Below are positions 45,501-60,500 of a stretch of DNA of 64,000 nt, piece by piece. The DNA is taken from positions 92,501 through 156,500 of the forward strand of contig NW_026733096.1 in NCBI RefSeq assembly GCF_028476545.1. Direction: 5' to 3'. The notes below the pieces were generated by a model. That model did no database searches and was not told the origin of the DNA. It saw only the letters and a list, made by a program, of their open reading frames with translations. The translations under genes were made by a program, and so were the position numbers. Every line of letters starts with the position of its first letter. Positions within the stretch are counted from its first letter, which is position 1. Source of the DNA: Physella acuta (Eukaryota > Mollusca > Gastropoda > Physidae).

Positions 45501-48500
45501 ACTGTGTGAGCTAATTATATTAAAGAGACTAAAAACTAAAGTGTTTAATTGGACTGTTTCATTGTAGAATATCTTAAGTTTTGTTACCTTTTGGACCTTG
45601 CAGTCTTTAGGGAGCATGATGAAGAGTTTATCTGTTTCTTTGACCTCAGGGATAGTGTGGTCAGCACTATGCCCAACCACTTTTACTTTCCTAATTTGAG
45701 TGACGTACCACCCATCAGAGCTGTGGGACTTTGGGACATCTTGCAGACTTTAGCCTGAACTAATTAGGCTTTAGGAAACAATACAACTGTAAAAGTTTAA
45801 TATATTTTATGCCTTTCTGGTCATCCTAAATCATCACATGAAACTTTTTAAAAATTTAAACAGCAGTGATAGTAACCTAAGGTGCACATGGGTTGTAATA
45901 AGTGGTTATAATGTATCAAATTAGTCTAAAGTGCTTAAATGTGTGCTGTTTTTTTTTTTTGTTTCCAGAATGCAGGCCTTACATCCTTTGATTTTAAATC
46001 ACGAGTAATTCAACTTCAACTAATGGACAAGGACAGATTTAACCCAGACACGAGTTACATCCAAACCTTATCCTCCATCTACTTTGTTTTCTCCTTCTCT
46101 ATACTAGCCAATTTTCTGGCTGTAAATATTGTGGCAGAGAAGGAAAAGAAAATCAAAGAAGGAATGCTAATGATGGGCTTGAGAACTTCAGTATTTTGGT
46201 GAGTTCCTGTTACTCTTATGGTGCTGTGTGATTGAATGGTAGAGCATGCATTTGTTAATGTAAATCTCTTAAATCATTTTTACTTCCTTGTATACAGAGT
46301 ATAGAAGAAATATTGTTATTGTGAAAAAAATTGAAATTGAGATTTTAACATCTTGATGTTTTAGAACTTCCTGAGTCTGAAAAACTTAACTTTGCAATCT
46401 TGTCTGTGTGTGTCTGTGAACACAATAGAGTACAGTTACAGCTAGGTTGATGAAATTTCATATATAAGTATTATCATTCTGTATCAACTTTTCAGCGATT
46501 TCTGTTAAGTGGAAGTGGAACTCATTCTACTTTCGGTTTTTTGATAGATAGACCAAATTTTACATACAAGTAGATCTAATTCTCTGCCCTCTTGCGAATT
46601 TTGAGAAATTTCCGGTGACTGGAAGTAGTACTTAACACTATTTCTGATTTCTCAAAAAACGCAAATGAATTTATAAAGTACTAATGTTCCGCACCATTAT
46701 ACACGCATTGTTTGATATTCATTTGGTGCACAATTATTTTTTCTATGAGGTTCTCTTCTGTTTTGAGAAGTTCAAGTATGTAAAAATTGATTTAATGCAG
46801 GGTTATATCCAGAGTTGCCATCCCATGTAGTGTTATATAAGAATATTTGAGAAAGTTTAAAGGAGATCCCTCCTGCTTTATTTATGCTTAAGGTCCAAAT
46901 GTCTCTGTGTCTACCTGATCACTGACTCTGATGGGTATAGTTAATTTATGCTGTTTTTTTTTAAGGACATGGGCGGGTGTACTTTTCGTCATAAATCCAC
47001 TAAATCATCGATTTCCCATTTTTACTTGATCTATACAGAATAACCATCGTTGAATCTAAAAATGACATTGTTATGACCCTAAAAACAGTATTTATTTATG
47101 AAAAACTGGGTTCAATGTAGTATGTACAGGGTCTTTTGTTTAATTTTTTGGTAAAAATAGCCATTTTTCGACCTAGAAAAGTACTATTAGGCTTCGCGGA
47201 AACCTAATGTGTTTCATATCAATGGAAAGGCCGTGACCTCCTTTCTTTATTTGTTCTAAAATTAAATGACCAATCAAAATACCTATTTTAATGTGATTAT
47301 TTTTCTACATCATAAAGTTGTTTATTTTACTTAGTCGGGTTTTTCCGGTATGCAAATTTTTGACCTCAATTTTTTCATTGGCATACAACTGCGGAAGCTA
47401 GTTAGCGATTGGTCGTTTCGCTTCGGAAGTAAACATTCCCTTAGTTTCAGCGCGTTGCTAAGTTTGATCTAGTTTTGTTTCTCTAAGCTTCTGTGAAATA
47501 CTTACATTATTTTAACATAATTATTTCAATTAAATATACTATTAACAGTTTAGACTAGTTTGTGTGAATTATCATAAGCAGAGAGACGATTTAATTTGTT
47601 TCTCTTTCGATAATGGGTAGAACAAAACACTCGCTAAAAATAGATACACACATCTAACTAATTTACTAAAGCTAGGGCACGTCCGAATGCAACTGATTGC
47701 AGCTACCTCTACTCAATCTAGCACTATTCAGACAAGCACTGGTGCAGATGTAATATGCACATTTACTAAGAAACTGCGGCAATGTAAGACACAGTTTTTA
47801 CAGACAGAAGAAAGCACTGTTACATCTAGTACTGGTAGTGCTAATTGTAAACCACAGCCATGCAGAATTATTGTCGACTGTGATTTGCTTCTTGATGTTA
47901 TCAATATATTTCCTCGCCCACTGTGATGTAGTGGCTACTATTGATGAAAAAAGTGTAATGGGTTTGCTTCAAGCATGGTGTGGCAGCAATAAAAATGTTG
48001 TAAACCGTAAGTATACAACTGCAAAAGAATCCAGAACAAGGCGTTTCACAATAAACAAAGACATCGTCTTATCATAATTGGCTTTAGACATGAGACCATG
48101 CAAAATATACTGCTGTTTCTGCGATAGCATAATTCAATTTTGGGCCCAGGCATGCTATGGCATTGCTGTCAAAAGAAGGAAACCATAGTTGAAGACCCAG
48201 TGAAGGACGCCAAAAAAGACGCCATGACAACTGCTTTACTACAGCTCTAGGTAAAACAAACAGCGCCAGAAAAAACAACTAACAGCTGAACAAGCTCAGA
48301 AGGAATATATTCAGCAGCACCATACTTCAGGCTATAAATGTGGTCGATTTTAGTGACATACAGCGATAAATTTTCATTTTTTGCAACTTTTTGTTAGTTT
48401 TTTGCGTTTTTCTCAGTTTGATGTTTTTTTGTACAATTGTTGAAATAACTTTGTTAATAATTATCAGAACTGAACTAAATTTGCTCCAGTTACTCTTTAT

Positions 48501-51500
48501 ATATGTTCAAATAAAACTGATAGAACACTTTTGGAATTTTTGTAAAAAAAAAAATTTTGTTGTTGAAATAGTGAAAAAATTGGACGAAATAATGAAATTT
48601 TTACAGTGATGTTTGAAAAAAAAAAAGTAAAAAAAAACTATTTTCTTTTTTGAAAATGTAATCTATCAGAAGTCTTAAACACATGTGTCTGCAGACTATA
48701 TTACGTTTTCATGAAATTTGTACAAACCATTTTTGAGTTATTTCCATTTTAAAATCTTCAATAAAATCCAATATGGCCGCCGTCACCATGGCAACGGAAG
48801 ATTTAAAAAATTAAAAAAAAATATTTTTATGCTTAACTCTTTGAGTTATAACTATTAGCCAAGTATTACATCTTTAAACTCGGAAATAAGGAAGTTGGTA
48901 CTCATCACCCGCCCATGCCCTTAAACTGTGTAAGCATTATGGGCCAGCAAGTTGTGTATTAGAGTGCAAGGCTACGAAACTAAAACTATTGAATTCAGAT
49001 CTCTGACTCAGTTTGTAGGAGAAAGTAATGGCGGATGGGCATAGTGTCGACCTCACTATCCTTTCAAATGCAGTGGTAAAAAAACAGATGAATTCTACAA
49101 TCATCAACCCAATGGACCATGTTGTTCAAAAAGGTAATCTTTTTTTTGTAAGCATTATCTTTCATAAAACTAATGAGTGAAATTTATCTTTTAGGTTATC
49201 CTGGGCTCTGATATACCTGGTCATGGTCATCCTAGCTTCTGGGCTGATGATTGCTTTCATAGTCGTCTCAAAGTTCTTTCAAAGGAGCAACATGTTACTT
49301 CTGTACCTGATCTTCATCTTGTATGGGTGCTCTTCTATTGCCCTGGCGTTCATGTTGACCCCATTTTTTAAGAAGTCCAAAGTGGCCGGGGTTGTGACTG
49401 GTTTCTCCACTGTCATCATCAGCTGTTTACACTTGGTTGTCAGCCAAACTAGAGATCCCAGTAGCTATGATTCTAAGCTGTCACCTGGGGTTGAATGGCT
49501 GATGTGCTTGTTGTCTCCCTTGGCATTTTCTTCCGTTATAGATAAGGTAAGCATCGGCTCATTTTTATTATATCATTGCTGTTGACATGATAAAAAAAAA
49601 TTCATAATTAAAAATTGGGCTACATGTATAATCTTAGCTATTCACATTTCTGAATACATAGAAAATGTATTTTGGATAGTGTTAATCGTTATGACATTAC
49701 CATTTTGTTTTTAATACTTTGCTTTAGAATGTTTATCTGTTGAAAGGATATTTTATTTTCGTAAAGCTGCCTTTCTTAATTGGTGCTACATTCCATTACT
49801 TTGATTAGCATAACAGTGCATATTATCTCATATGTTTTTAAATAGTATTGTTCTGTTTGATTTAGGGAATTTTCCTGGACATTCAATACAATGGATTTGG
49901 TTTTGATGACTCTTTAACTTTTGGAAAATTTCCTCTCTATGCCCCTATCTTGATGCTCATCGTGGACACCATTCTTTACTCATTGTTAACAGTTTATTTT
50001 GACAACGTTATTCCAGGCAAATAATTTATTTCTTTACTTCATTTGTTAGAGGAAGTTTAAATACAGTTTTGTTTAGAAATAAAGGTTTCTCTATTTATCA
50101 TGAGGTCTAACAAGGTAATAAGTACCTTTTTTCTATTCCAGGTGAATATGGAGTCAGATACTCGCCTTTTTACTTCCTCAAGGCTTCCTACTGGTGCTCA
50201 TCTTCAATTAATCGACAAGAGTCACTCAGGCGTATAAGTGCGTCAGAGAACAGATTGGAGAATTCAGATGTGGAACCTGTTTCTAAAGAGATGGAAGTGA
50301 AAGTTGGCTTAAGGTGATCCAGCATTTACTCATGGCATTGCTTTTTTGTTTAAATTATTTGCTTTGTTAAAATGTATAAGCCTACTATTTTTCCTTTTCA
50401 GAATTTCTTCCTTGACCAAATCCTTTGTGCAGAACAAAAAGACAATGAAGGCTGTAAATGGTAAGTTGTTGATTTAAAATTGTAAACTATGGGGTGTGTA
50501 GAAGGAGTGAGTTGTGAAAAAAGATCTCATTATTTTTCTCTTTATTAATGACACTCTACACACTTATATTTAAAGGGTACTAGATTTTATTATCTTTATT
50601 AAGTAACATTATTTTTTAAAAATATAACCTGTATCTATTATAGCCTATGTCTAATATAAATGTAATCTGTATGATTAGAAAACTAAAATAAATACGAATT
50701 AATTTATTGTAAATATTGAAGTGTTGTTCATTTTATTTATTTAGTATTGAAACTTGATATAACAATGAATATTTTTTATACATAATATTCAGTTGTTCAT
50801 GTTTTCACTATACGCATATATTTTATAATTAAACTACGAAACAAGGTTATTTGATTATTTCTTTCTTTTGATGGTAAGGAAAAGCATATTTTCCTAAAAA
50901 AATTGCCTTTTCTTTTAGATTTTACTTTAGACATATATGAAAGTCAAATTACTTGTCTCTTGGGCCATAATGGAGCAGGAAAATCTACCCTTATTAACAT
51001 GTTGACAGGAGTAGTGCCTCCTACATCAGGAACTGCAACAATAATGGGCTTGGTAAAAAAACATTTTCATTACACTAAATGTTGAAAAACGTTTCCTTTT
51101 TTTTTCAATCTAAAGAATCAGCTCATCTAACATTTTAAGTTTAAATAATAGAGTAATGTGTTTTCAAAATTAAGTAAATTAAAGGATTTGTTGCATTACT
51201 TTATTTCCAGAAAATTACAGACAATAAACAACTAGAGTATATAAGAAATCTTTGTGGCATATGCCCTCAACATAACATTCTTTATGATGATTTGTCATGT
51301 GCTGAACATTTAAAGATGTTTGCCAACATCAAAGGAGTTCCTGAACATCTAATCAACATGCGAGTAAGTGTTTTAACTTTAAAGCTACTGAACTACTACA
51401 TTAATCTTTTCATAGTTTTTTTTTTAAATTTCCAAAATAGTATGTCACTCCTTTTTACATCATCTAGCATCAATTTAACATTAACATGTAATTTTAAAAT

Positions 51501-54500
51501 GTTTTTTCTTGTAGATTGAGTCAGCTTTGAAGGAAGTAGATTTGTCTGACCAGACTCACACATTTGCTCAAAATCTCAGTGGAGGCCAAAAGAGGAAACT
51601 CTCAGTTGCTATTGCATTGATTGGGGATCCAAAAGTGAGACTTGTATTCTTTTTTAAAAATTTGATAAAAATAACAAAAAGCTTGTCATTTTGAACACTG
51701 AAAAGTGTTTTTATTTTTTCACTAATTTTCATATCATAAAAATGTATTTTTGTAAGTATAGTAAGAAACCATATTTATTGATAGTTACATTACTTGAAAT
51801 AATTAAATGTTTAATTCATAAATACAAAAGAAAATATAAATATGTCATTCAGACACTATTTTGATGTTGTCTCAATTAAATCATTAGATCCAACAAAGTT
51901 TAATCCTTGAGTCGTACAATTTAACACTTTAATTAGGATAATTAAATCTAATAGGCATGTGTTTTAACACAATCATTTAATCAGCTTCTATCATATTATA
52001 CTTATTTTTAATGCTTAATTGTTTATTTATATACATGTTACAAATAAGAAAAAATATCTGGTTAAAATAATGCTGAATTGTATATATTTGTCATTGTCAT
52101 ATTGGGCACTAGGTCATAAAAAAGTCAAATAATCAGAATAATGTAGATAAAAAAATAAGTGGAATATTTCTTTTTAAAGTTGATCTTCCTGGATGAACCA
52201 ACAGCGGGCATGGATCCCTTCTCTCGTAGACACCTTTGGTCTCTTTTAAAAAAGAAAAAAGAAGGCAGAGTTATTCTTCTGACCACCCACTTTATGGATG
52301 AGGCAGACATCTTATCAGGTAAACTCTTAGTCCAAGTGTTGTGAGCTGATTGTAAATAAGATCATACAAGTTGCTAAATATTTTAATGAAAATATTGCTT
52401 AGTTAATGAAACAGTAGCAAACTAATTATTATAACATCTTAATAAATTGATCATCATGAGAAATTTAAAAAATAGCTTGTTGTTAAAATTTGTTTATATT
52501 AATTTATAACTGATTATCCCTTTAAGTGTAGAGATCATTTTACCTAAAAAAAATTTTATCAAATTTTGTTTAGATGATGTCATCTTGTAGACCTATCTAT
52601 TTATAAAATTGAATGTGTGTGTGTGTGTATGTATCCCTAATGCATTACTACACCATTTACTTTTGGATGTTATTGAGAGTACTCCCTGGAAGGTTTCTGC
52701 AAAACAAAAAATTTAAATAGGCTATTCTCTACTGACACAATGAGCTACATTATTCTTTGACTAAATTGATTTGAGCGCGTCCACCAACATCATTGGAGAT
52801 TTGACTCTCTGGGCTCCCTCTTGAGTACTGTGGCGCCTACGTTCTTAAAGAGTGTGACACACTGGTAATTATGAGCATCCTGGGGTGGTTTGGCACTTTT
52901 TAAAAAAACATATACTCCACTGATATGATAAGATGATATAATCATTAACAAAATTGAATTAGGCTTGTAGGCCTGCGCCCCGGAGGTCAGGTGACCTGAA
53001 GCACTCCATGTGAGCACTATTGCGCCTACATTAGTTTAAAGAGCACCCTACAAAAGTGACACAGTAACACACAACATTCAACCTGTGGCTCCTAATAGCA
53101 CCCAGTGACGCCACTGACACCTGGGCAGTTGCCAAGGTGTGTTCTACATCACTTTAACAGAAGGTGATTAACATACACTCAAGGTTTTCATACTGTATGC
53201 CCTGAGGTGTCTGGGCAGTTGTGTGGACAAACCCACGCCCCAAGAACAATGATCCAAGAAATACAGTGCCTTCTTTGTAACTCAGTTTTAGAAAAGAAAG
53301 TCTTGCGTCTAAAATTGCATGATTGGTAATACATCAGTCAAGTTACACTTCTAACTATAATTTTTAGTAACACATTTAGAACCCCTCAAATGACACAGTG
53401 TGCGTTTATTTTACATTATTTAATCAGCAGATCGGAAAGTGAGGATAAAATATTACGTCAGCCTTTCTTTTTTATGTACAAATTAAATTGATCATCTCTG
53501 TAGACAGGAAAGCTTTTATCCGCAATGGAAAACTACGCTGCTGTGGATCCTCCATGTTCTTAAAGAAAAAATTCGGTATAGGCTACCATCTCACGTAAGT
53601 ATCCCTGTCATGTTTTTTCTCTTGCAACTTTAATTTCTGCTCTTTAAATTTTGCATCCCTAATACTATTAGCATTAAATAAGAATATTTTTCTGAAATTC
53701 TATTTTTAAAGTCTAGTCCAGTTCTTCAAAAAATAATCTTAACTGTTTTCTTTAAGCTTTCTTCTTCTTCGTTCTTAATTTTAGTATTGGAAAAGATCCC
53801 CTCAAACACAATTAAGTATACGTGTCAACTGGTTATTCGTAATAAAGGCCATTGACTCCGATTTCAGCCTGTTTTTCTTTTTGGGCTTGTTTCCATAGCC
53901 TTTGTCCAACCAAAAACAAACAAGGCAGCAGTGTTAGATTTTGGCGTTGTCTCTCCTAGAAGAGTGGCTGTTGCCAGCTAACGAGCCTCATCTGCACACG
54001 GGTTCGAACTCGAGACTTCGGTTTATCAGCCATGAGCATTACCAACTCGACCACGCCAACCTGTTTAAGCATTAAAAATAGTAATTTTAATATTAATTAT
54101 TAGAACTTATGTATAAGATTCTTGTTCATGAATGAATAGAGATTTTCATTGTTATGAAAACTTGATTTTCTGTTTAGGATGGTTACAGCCCCTGGATGTC
54201 AGGTTGATGAAGTTACATCAATGCTGACTTCTGTAATACCCAGCACAAAACACCAAAGAACTCATGGGAAAGAAATCGCTTACACTATGTCACTTAATGA
54301 TGTACCTAATTTTTCAAGTAAGATTTATTAGCAATCTCAAAAATTGTCTGTGTCTTTCACTGTTCAAATATTGGGCTATATGCTTAATAGAAGTGAGTTT
54401 GATATTTTATCTATTGCTATAAGCCTCACAGGCTATGATTAATTACCTAAATTGTCGATTGTTGGTTTTAGGTAGAGTAATAGATTCACTCCCTAACACT

Positions 54501-57500
54501 GCTTAATGTTTTCATATTTCACTGAACCCAAGATACAGTTCCATCTTGAGTATATGAATTAAGATGATTTAATTTTTTGTGTCCAATTTTAAAAAATATT
54601 TTCTGGCAAAAACCAACATCAAATAATAGTTATCACTTAACTTTTCTTAAGTGAAATAAAAAAATTATTGTGTCATTATTTTACCATTTCTAAATCTTTG
54701 CACCAACCTTTTTCTTTCAGCCATGTTTGATGTAATTGACAGAAATGCTTTGAACTTGGGCATTGAAGGCTACGGGGTCTCCATGACAACATTAGAAGAG
54801 GTCTTCTTAAACCTGGGTAAATTTCCTGCTATTTTAGACACGTTTGACCTAAAGTAACCAGTAACTGTATGACCCTAAACATTTTCTGTTATGAATTACA
54901 ACATATCGTGATTACAATTAATTCTACTTAATCTGGACACATACAGACAGAAGCATATTGATCTATTTCAGCAGCTGTCCTTAATGTGCGAGGTTTACAG
55001 AAATGCTTCTATCCTCTCTTTAGAAATTTGGTGCAAATTAATGGTTGCCTCAATAAATCAATATCCTGATTGAACAAAATTGATTGAAAATGTGTCTTCA
55101 GTCAGTCAATCATCCCAGAACAGGGGGGGGGGGGTGTCATTGAGGCATCACAGTTAATTTTTTTCATCATGCAATCATACTCAGTCTTCTGCTGCTTTTA
55201 GAAAAAGTATTACAAAATCATTCAGCTCTAATATACATTTGCTAATGTTGCAGAGACAGATGAATTTATGGAGCCAAATGAATATGATATGGCCCAAGTG
55301 AATCTCAGCTACAACCTGGCTGAAGATGCCACAGAAGTTAACATACAGAGCCCAGACAATATTGACTTAGAAATTTTTAAACCAACTGTAAAGGGCGCTA
55401 GTTTATCTTTTCAAAGATTCAAAGCAATGTTGAAGGTAAGGATTCCAAATCTTCAAACCAACTGAGCAATGTGCTAGTTCATCTTTGCAAAGATTCATGG
55501 CATTTATGAAGGTACTAATACACTCATTATGTTTTAAATATAAATATCTGTAAGTATAAAAGTGTTTGTCCCCGTGTCTTTATGCATCTGGATAACCATG
55601 AAACTTTGGGGTGCTAAAGAGAATACTCCTGAAAAGGTTTCTGTGGGGAAAAAAATACTTTCTTAGAGCTGGTGCCCCATTAGGGTGTGATTGTTATCTA
55701 TAAATAAAAATAAAAGTCAAATGAAGTTATCACCCTGAATTTCTGAGCAGTTATTTTAGCACTTAGGATTTGTTAATTGGGCGTCCTGCATAGGTCAGGG
55801 CGTGACGTTTGAGTGACTCAGAGTGCCTCAGGAACCCACGTGAGCACTATGGTGCCTATGATCATCTTAAAGAAGGCCATACACAGGACATAGGGTGTGG
55901 CCTGAATGCAAAAAACAATATTTTATGCATCAGATACTGGTTTTGATTCTTTTTATTCATAATTTAAATTAAAAAAATAGGGGTTTAAGCTTGAATAATT
56001 TTTTCTGTAAGTTGATTTTTAAAAGTTTTTTTTATCATTATTTTCAATAAATTGAAATACTTGTCCAAATATAGATACCATAAATACATTTATAAAATGT
56101 TTCCTTGGTCTAGCTATTTATACCAACTATCATACATAACAAAAACCAATTTTCTTATTTTTAAAAGACCTAGCTACACATGAATTAAAATCATAAAACT
56201 CAGAAGTTCTTAGTAACATTTAAAAATTAAAAGTTAGTTCATTTTAATCTCCCTCCAACAACTTTTATATGATTATTATACAAGAAATTAACAATACAAC
56301 TTGTATAAGAAATAACAGTATTTCTGTATAAAAGAATTAATCACTAGCACTCATTAATAAAAATTGCTTTTGTTTCCATATTTTTCAGACTTTGGGTTAA
56401 TAGTTTAGTAATAGTGAAATAAACATTGATTTGGTCTAAAGTAATTGACATCAATTTGGTGTGATGTAATTAACATTGATTTAGTCTACTATAATTTTAT
56501 TTGATCCACTGTAAAAATAAAAAATTTTTGGTCCACAGATTTGCTTACTTTTAGTCATACGCTGCTTGATTTCTCTCATCTTTCAAATATTATTACCCGT
56601 GTTGTTTGTGGTCATTGGTTTGGTCCTGGCAAAGGTGGATAATGTGACCCCAACAGAATACCCCACGCCTTTACAACTGAACACATCACACTATGCCAGT
56701 TCTTTAGGTGACACTACTCACCTTCCAGGGCTGTTGGCTTATGATGCTGTTGGTAAGTGAAATGTTTATCTTTAATATACAATGTTTGCTATGGTACTAT
56801 AAAAAACATGAAAATTAAAATTATTAAAATAATTGGTGTTTTCTAATGCCTATATCACAATAATTGTTACAGTGCTTTTTAAGTTATTAGTTATACTATA
56901 TGTGTCATGGAACCCAGTGATGAAGTGGTGGAGGGTGCATATTACTATCTTGCTAGTCTTGAGTTCAGTTTGTAGTTTGAGGCTAAAGGACATCCATGAG
57001 TCAACTCTGCTCCTATGTGTACCTGAATGAATTCTGGAAAATAAAAGGTTACTGAAAATAGTGCTGACCACACTATTCATTCATTTTCCAAACAGATACA
57101 CACTATTTCATCCATCCCCATGGACCAGACTGGTTTAATGAGGATGGGGGGAACTCAAAAAATGTTATGTAATAAGCTTGTTCAAATTAAGCTGAATTAA
57201 GTGAAAGATTAGATTTTGTGTGTTGGACTTGAGTGAATTTGTCGGTGCAAGGTAAAAATTGTCATTTATAGTGGATGTCTTTTGTAGACATATGGGGAGT
57301 TGTACTTAATACACCTCATTATTGAAGGGTACTGAAAAAATGCTTACTAGTATGTTAAGTAATATTTCCTTCCCTAAATTTTTTTACATTGTCACTGAAA
57401 TAAATAAATTGTATGCCTTTTTTTTGGTGCATTTTCACAATCTTTCCTTAGATTCAGCAAACTCAAAGTATTTGATAGATGATTGGAAATCATATCTAGC

Positions 57501-60500
57501 AGTTGACAGCTATCCAGCTAAGACCAAAAATACATCAGCTGTGGCACCACATTTCTTGGGTCTTCAGATTAACTCTCTCACACAAAAGGTACTCCTTCTG
57601 CATATAGTCTAGGATGAATATGCTGTATAAATTATTTAATATCCCACAATATCCCATAAAAAGTACTGGACATCTTAATATTGAGGGGTTCAACAATTTT
57701 GATACATATTTTAATAAAACATATTTAAAATATATAATGCTGTTTGTTTTTTCACTTATGTGTATTTACTTTTTACTTTTAATTTTTTCACAGGCCTTGA
57801 CCAACTTTGTGATCATCTACAATGACACAGCACTACACAGTATTCCTGTTGCAATCAATTTTGTCACCCACAGCCTTTTGAGAATGTTCAACATATCCAC
57901 ATATATTGAAGGGAATAGTTTCCCTTGGCCTGAGGTTTCAGCTGCAATAAAGTTCAGCAGTAAGGCCATGTCCTCTGTCTTGATGGTTGGCTTGGCTTTT
58001 GTTACTGTGCTACCAGGTTTTGCTGGGGATGTAGTTAGGGACAGAGAGGTGAGTCAGCCACATCTGTTATAGAAACATTACTAGATCTATGCATCAGCTG
58101 GAAGTTATTCTTTACCTGTAAGTTGTATATCTATATACTGTTAAAACTCAGCTTTGTTTATGTGTTTGTATATACATAATATTTATTCATATTGCTAGAT
58201 CAGAAGATCTGCTTGAATATTGAACCATATGCTATGAACATGAAATAAGTCTTCAAAAATAGTATATAAAAATGTCTAATAAATACTCACGTTTTACATA
58301 GAAACAATTTCAAAAATTAAATTTAAGCTACCCATTGTTCCAAATTCAATATTTGTCACTTAGTGAATATAAAAAAATGTATGTATAAAGTAGTTTAGTT
58401 AGAATCTTTACAAATATCCATGTTTTGATTTAGATCTATTACAATTTAAATTTAATCTTTTAATTGTTGATACATGAGCTAGTGAAGTTGTTCAAAATTT
58501 AAAAACAATGTGATTCATTATTTTGGCTTTTAATTTCGCAATTGTTCTTAACTGTTTTCCTTTTCAAATTATTGTAGTTGAAGCTCAGAGGACAGCTGCG
58601 CATAGCTGGGGTAACATTTAACCAATACTGGGGGACCATTTACCTGGTGGACTTTTTAATTTACCTCATACCTTCAGTTAGTGTACTCATCATTGTGTTA
58701 GCTATGCAGGTACGTTTATGTTTGTTGATTTTATTTTTAATCAATTAAACTGTCTTCATCTCAATTTTTATTAAACCAGTTCATACTGTAAATGTATTTT
58801 TGAGATAAATGAAAAAAAAAAGTTTCCTTGCAAATTTTGATATATGGGGCAAGTGAAGTAGAGTTCATCTGTTTCTATACGTCAGTAAATAAAGAAATAA
58901 TATAGTCAGCACTAAGCCAAGCTGTCTTTACTTTCCTTGATTTTAGTCTGAATCCTATCATAGCTGGATGGACTGAGGTATGTACTACAAGTTCAATTCT
59001 GAGAGTTGATCTGGCCATTGGTTTAGAATTTATACACTCTAACATTCCCATTAAGTAAATGCGATCTTAAATTAATTGTGAGACTTTCTCTTCTTCACCA
59101 TTTATTTTTCTTAGTGAAGCTTAGGCCATTTAAAACATCCTTCCCTGATTTTCTCCTTTGCTGTTTTTTCCATATCTTCCCAAATCTTTCCAATAATATT
59201 GTTTTTTTTTAAAATTCTCTGCATCCTGTGTTTTTGTGACCTCTTCTGCTTCTTGATACTTGTGGATTCCATAAACTTAGGTAATTAAAAATATGCATAT
59301 TTTACTTGTGATAAGTTTTTTCCCCATAAATGTACAATATGTATACAAATTCCTGACTTGGATTCTATATATCAGTTATTTCTGTAAATGTATGTGTACC
59401 AGTTATTGGATTAGAAAGATGCTACACGTTTTTTTTTCTATCACTCTGTGTCCAGATTCCTGGCTTGGATTCTGAGGGAGCAATAGCTGCACTTGTCCTG
59501 ATATTTATCACCAACATACCATCCAACATTCTACTGGCACTTGTGCTCTCCTTTCTCTTTGATAAAGCCGAATCATGCTACGCATACCTCTCACAGATTT
59601 TAACTATGGTATGTCTAGAAACGTTAATGGCTGCAACTAGTGTTAATTATGTCACTGAAAAAAATTTTATTGAAGAATTTGAGTGACAGAAACTTATTTT
59701 TATATGACAGCAACCAGGTATAATAACGTCACTTATTGAAATTTGAGAGAAAAACTTAGTAACAGCAATTAGTCTTAGTTAACCAACTTGTATGAGAAAA
59801 TCTATCTGTGTAGGTAATGGAACAATATAAAATTTAATGTAAACAAACCAATAGACAATTATCTGTCTTACTTTTGCTTTGCCCTAAATAAAACAGTGTG
59901 GTTGTAAGTTTCTATGCTGTAAGTTAAATAGTGTAATTGTAGGTTTCTATGTTGAGAATAAAATAGTGTTGTAGGTTTTTGTGTTTTAGGTTTATTATAT
60001 AAATTACTAGCTGGCTAGACCCTACACTTGCCTCTGTGAAAAACCTATCTGTAAAGGACTGTGACGCGTGTGTTTATTAAGCAGCATATACCCATATTGC
60101 CTGGGTTTTAAGAAATATTTTACTTTTCCAATTAAATGTCTATATGCAAATATGGATGTTTGAGAAAATAACACATAACACTAAGCTAACTCTAATCTTA
60201 ACCCTTACTACAACCAACCACAACAAAAACCCAAAACCCAAAAAAAATCAAAAGCGCAAACATAAACACAAACAATATCAGAAACATAAATGTAAACATA
60301 AGATATTTTAGAAAAGGCTTCTGTTATTGATAAAAAATAATAATTAGAAACAGTATATTCAGTATGTAAAATAAATAAAAGGTAGCTTTTAAAATATGTG
60401 TGTTTCACCTATCACATTGCACTTTATCAATCCATGCTAATTAGATAATAATTTTTTTTCCAACATTAAAACAAAGAAAAAGTAATTGGGTTTTTTTTTG

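Noticed and set aside
54000-54062. Possible minus-strand tRNA gene (A- and B-box-like motifs)
   Set aside because: No complete cloverleaf and a non-tRNA body follows; better explained as the head of a SINE.
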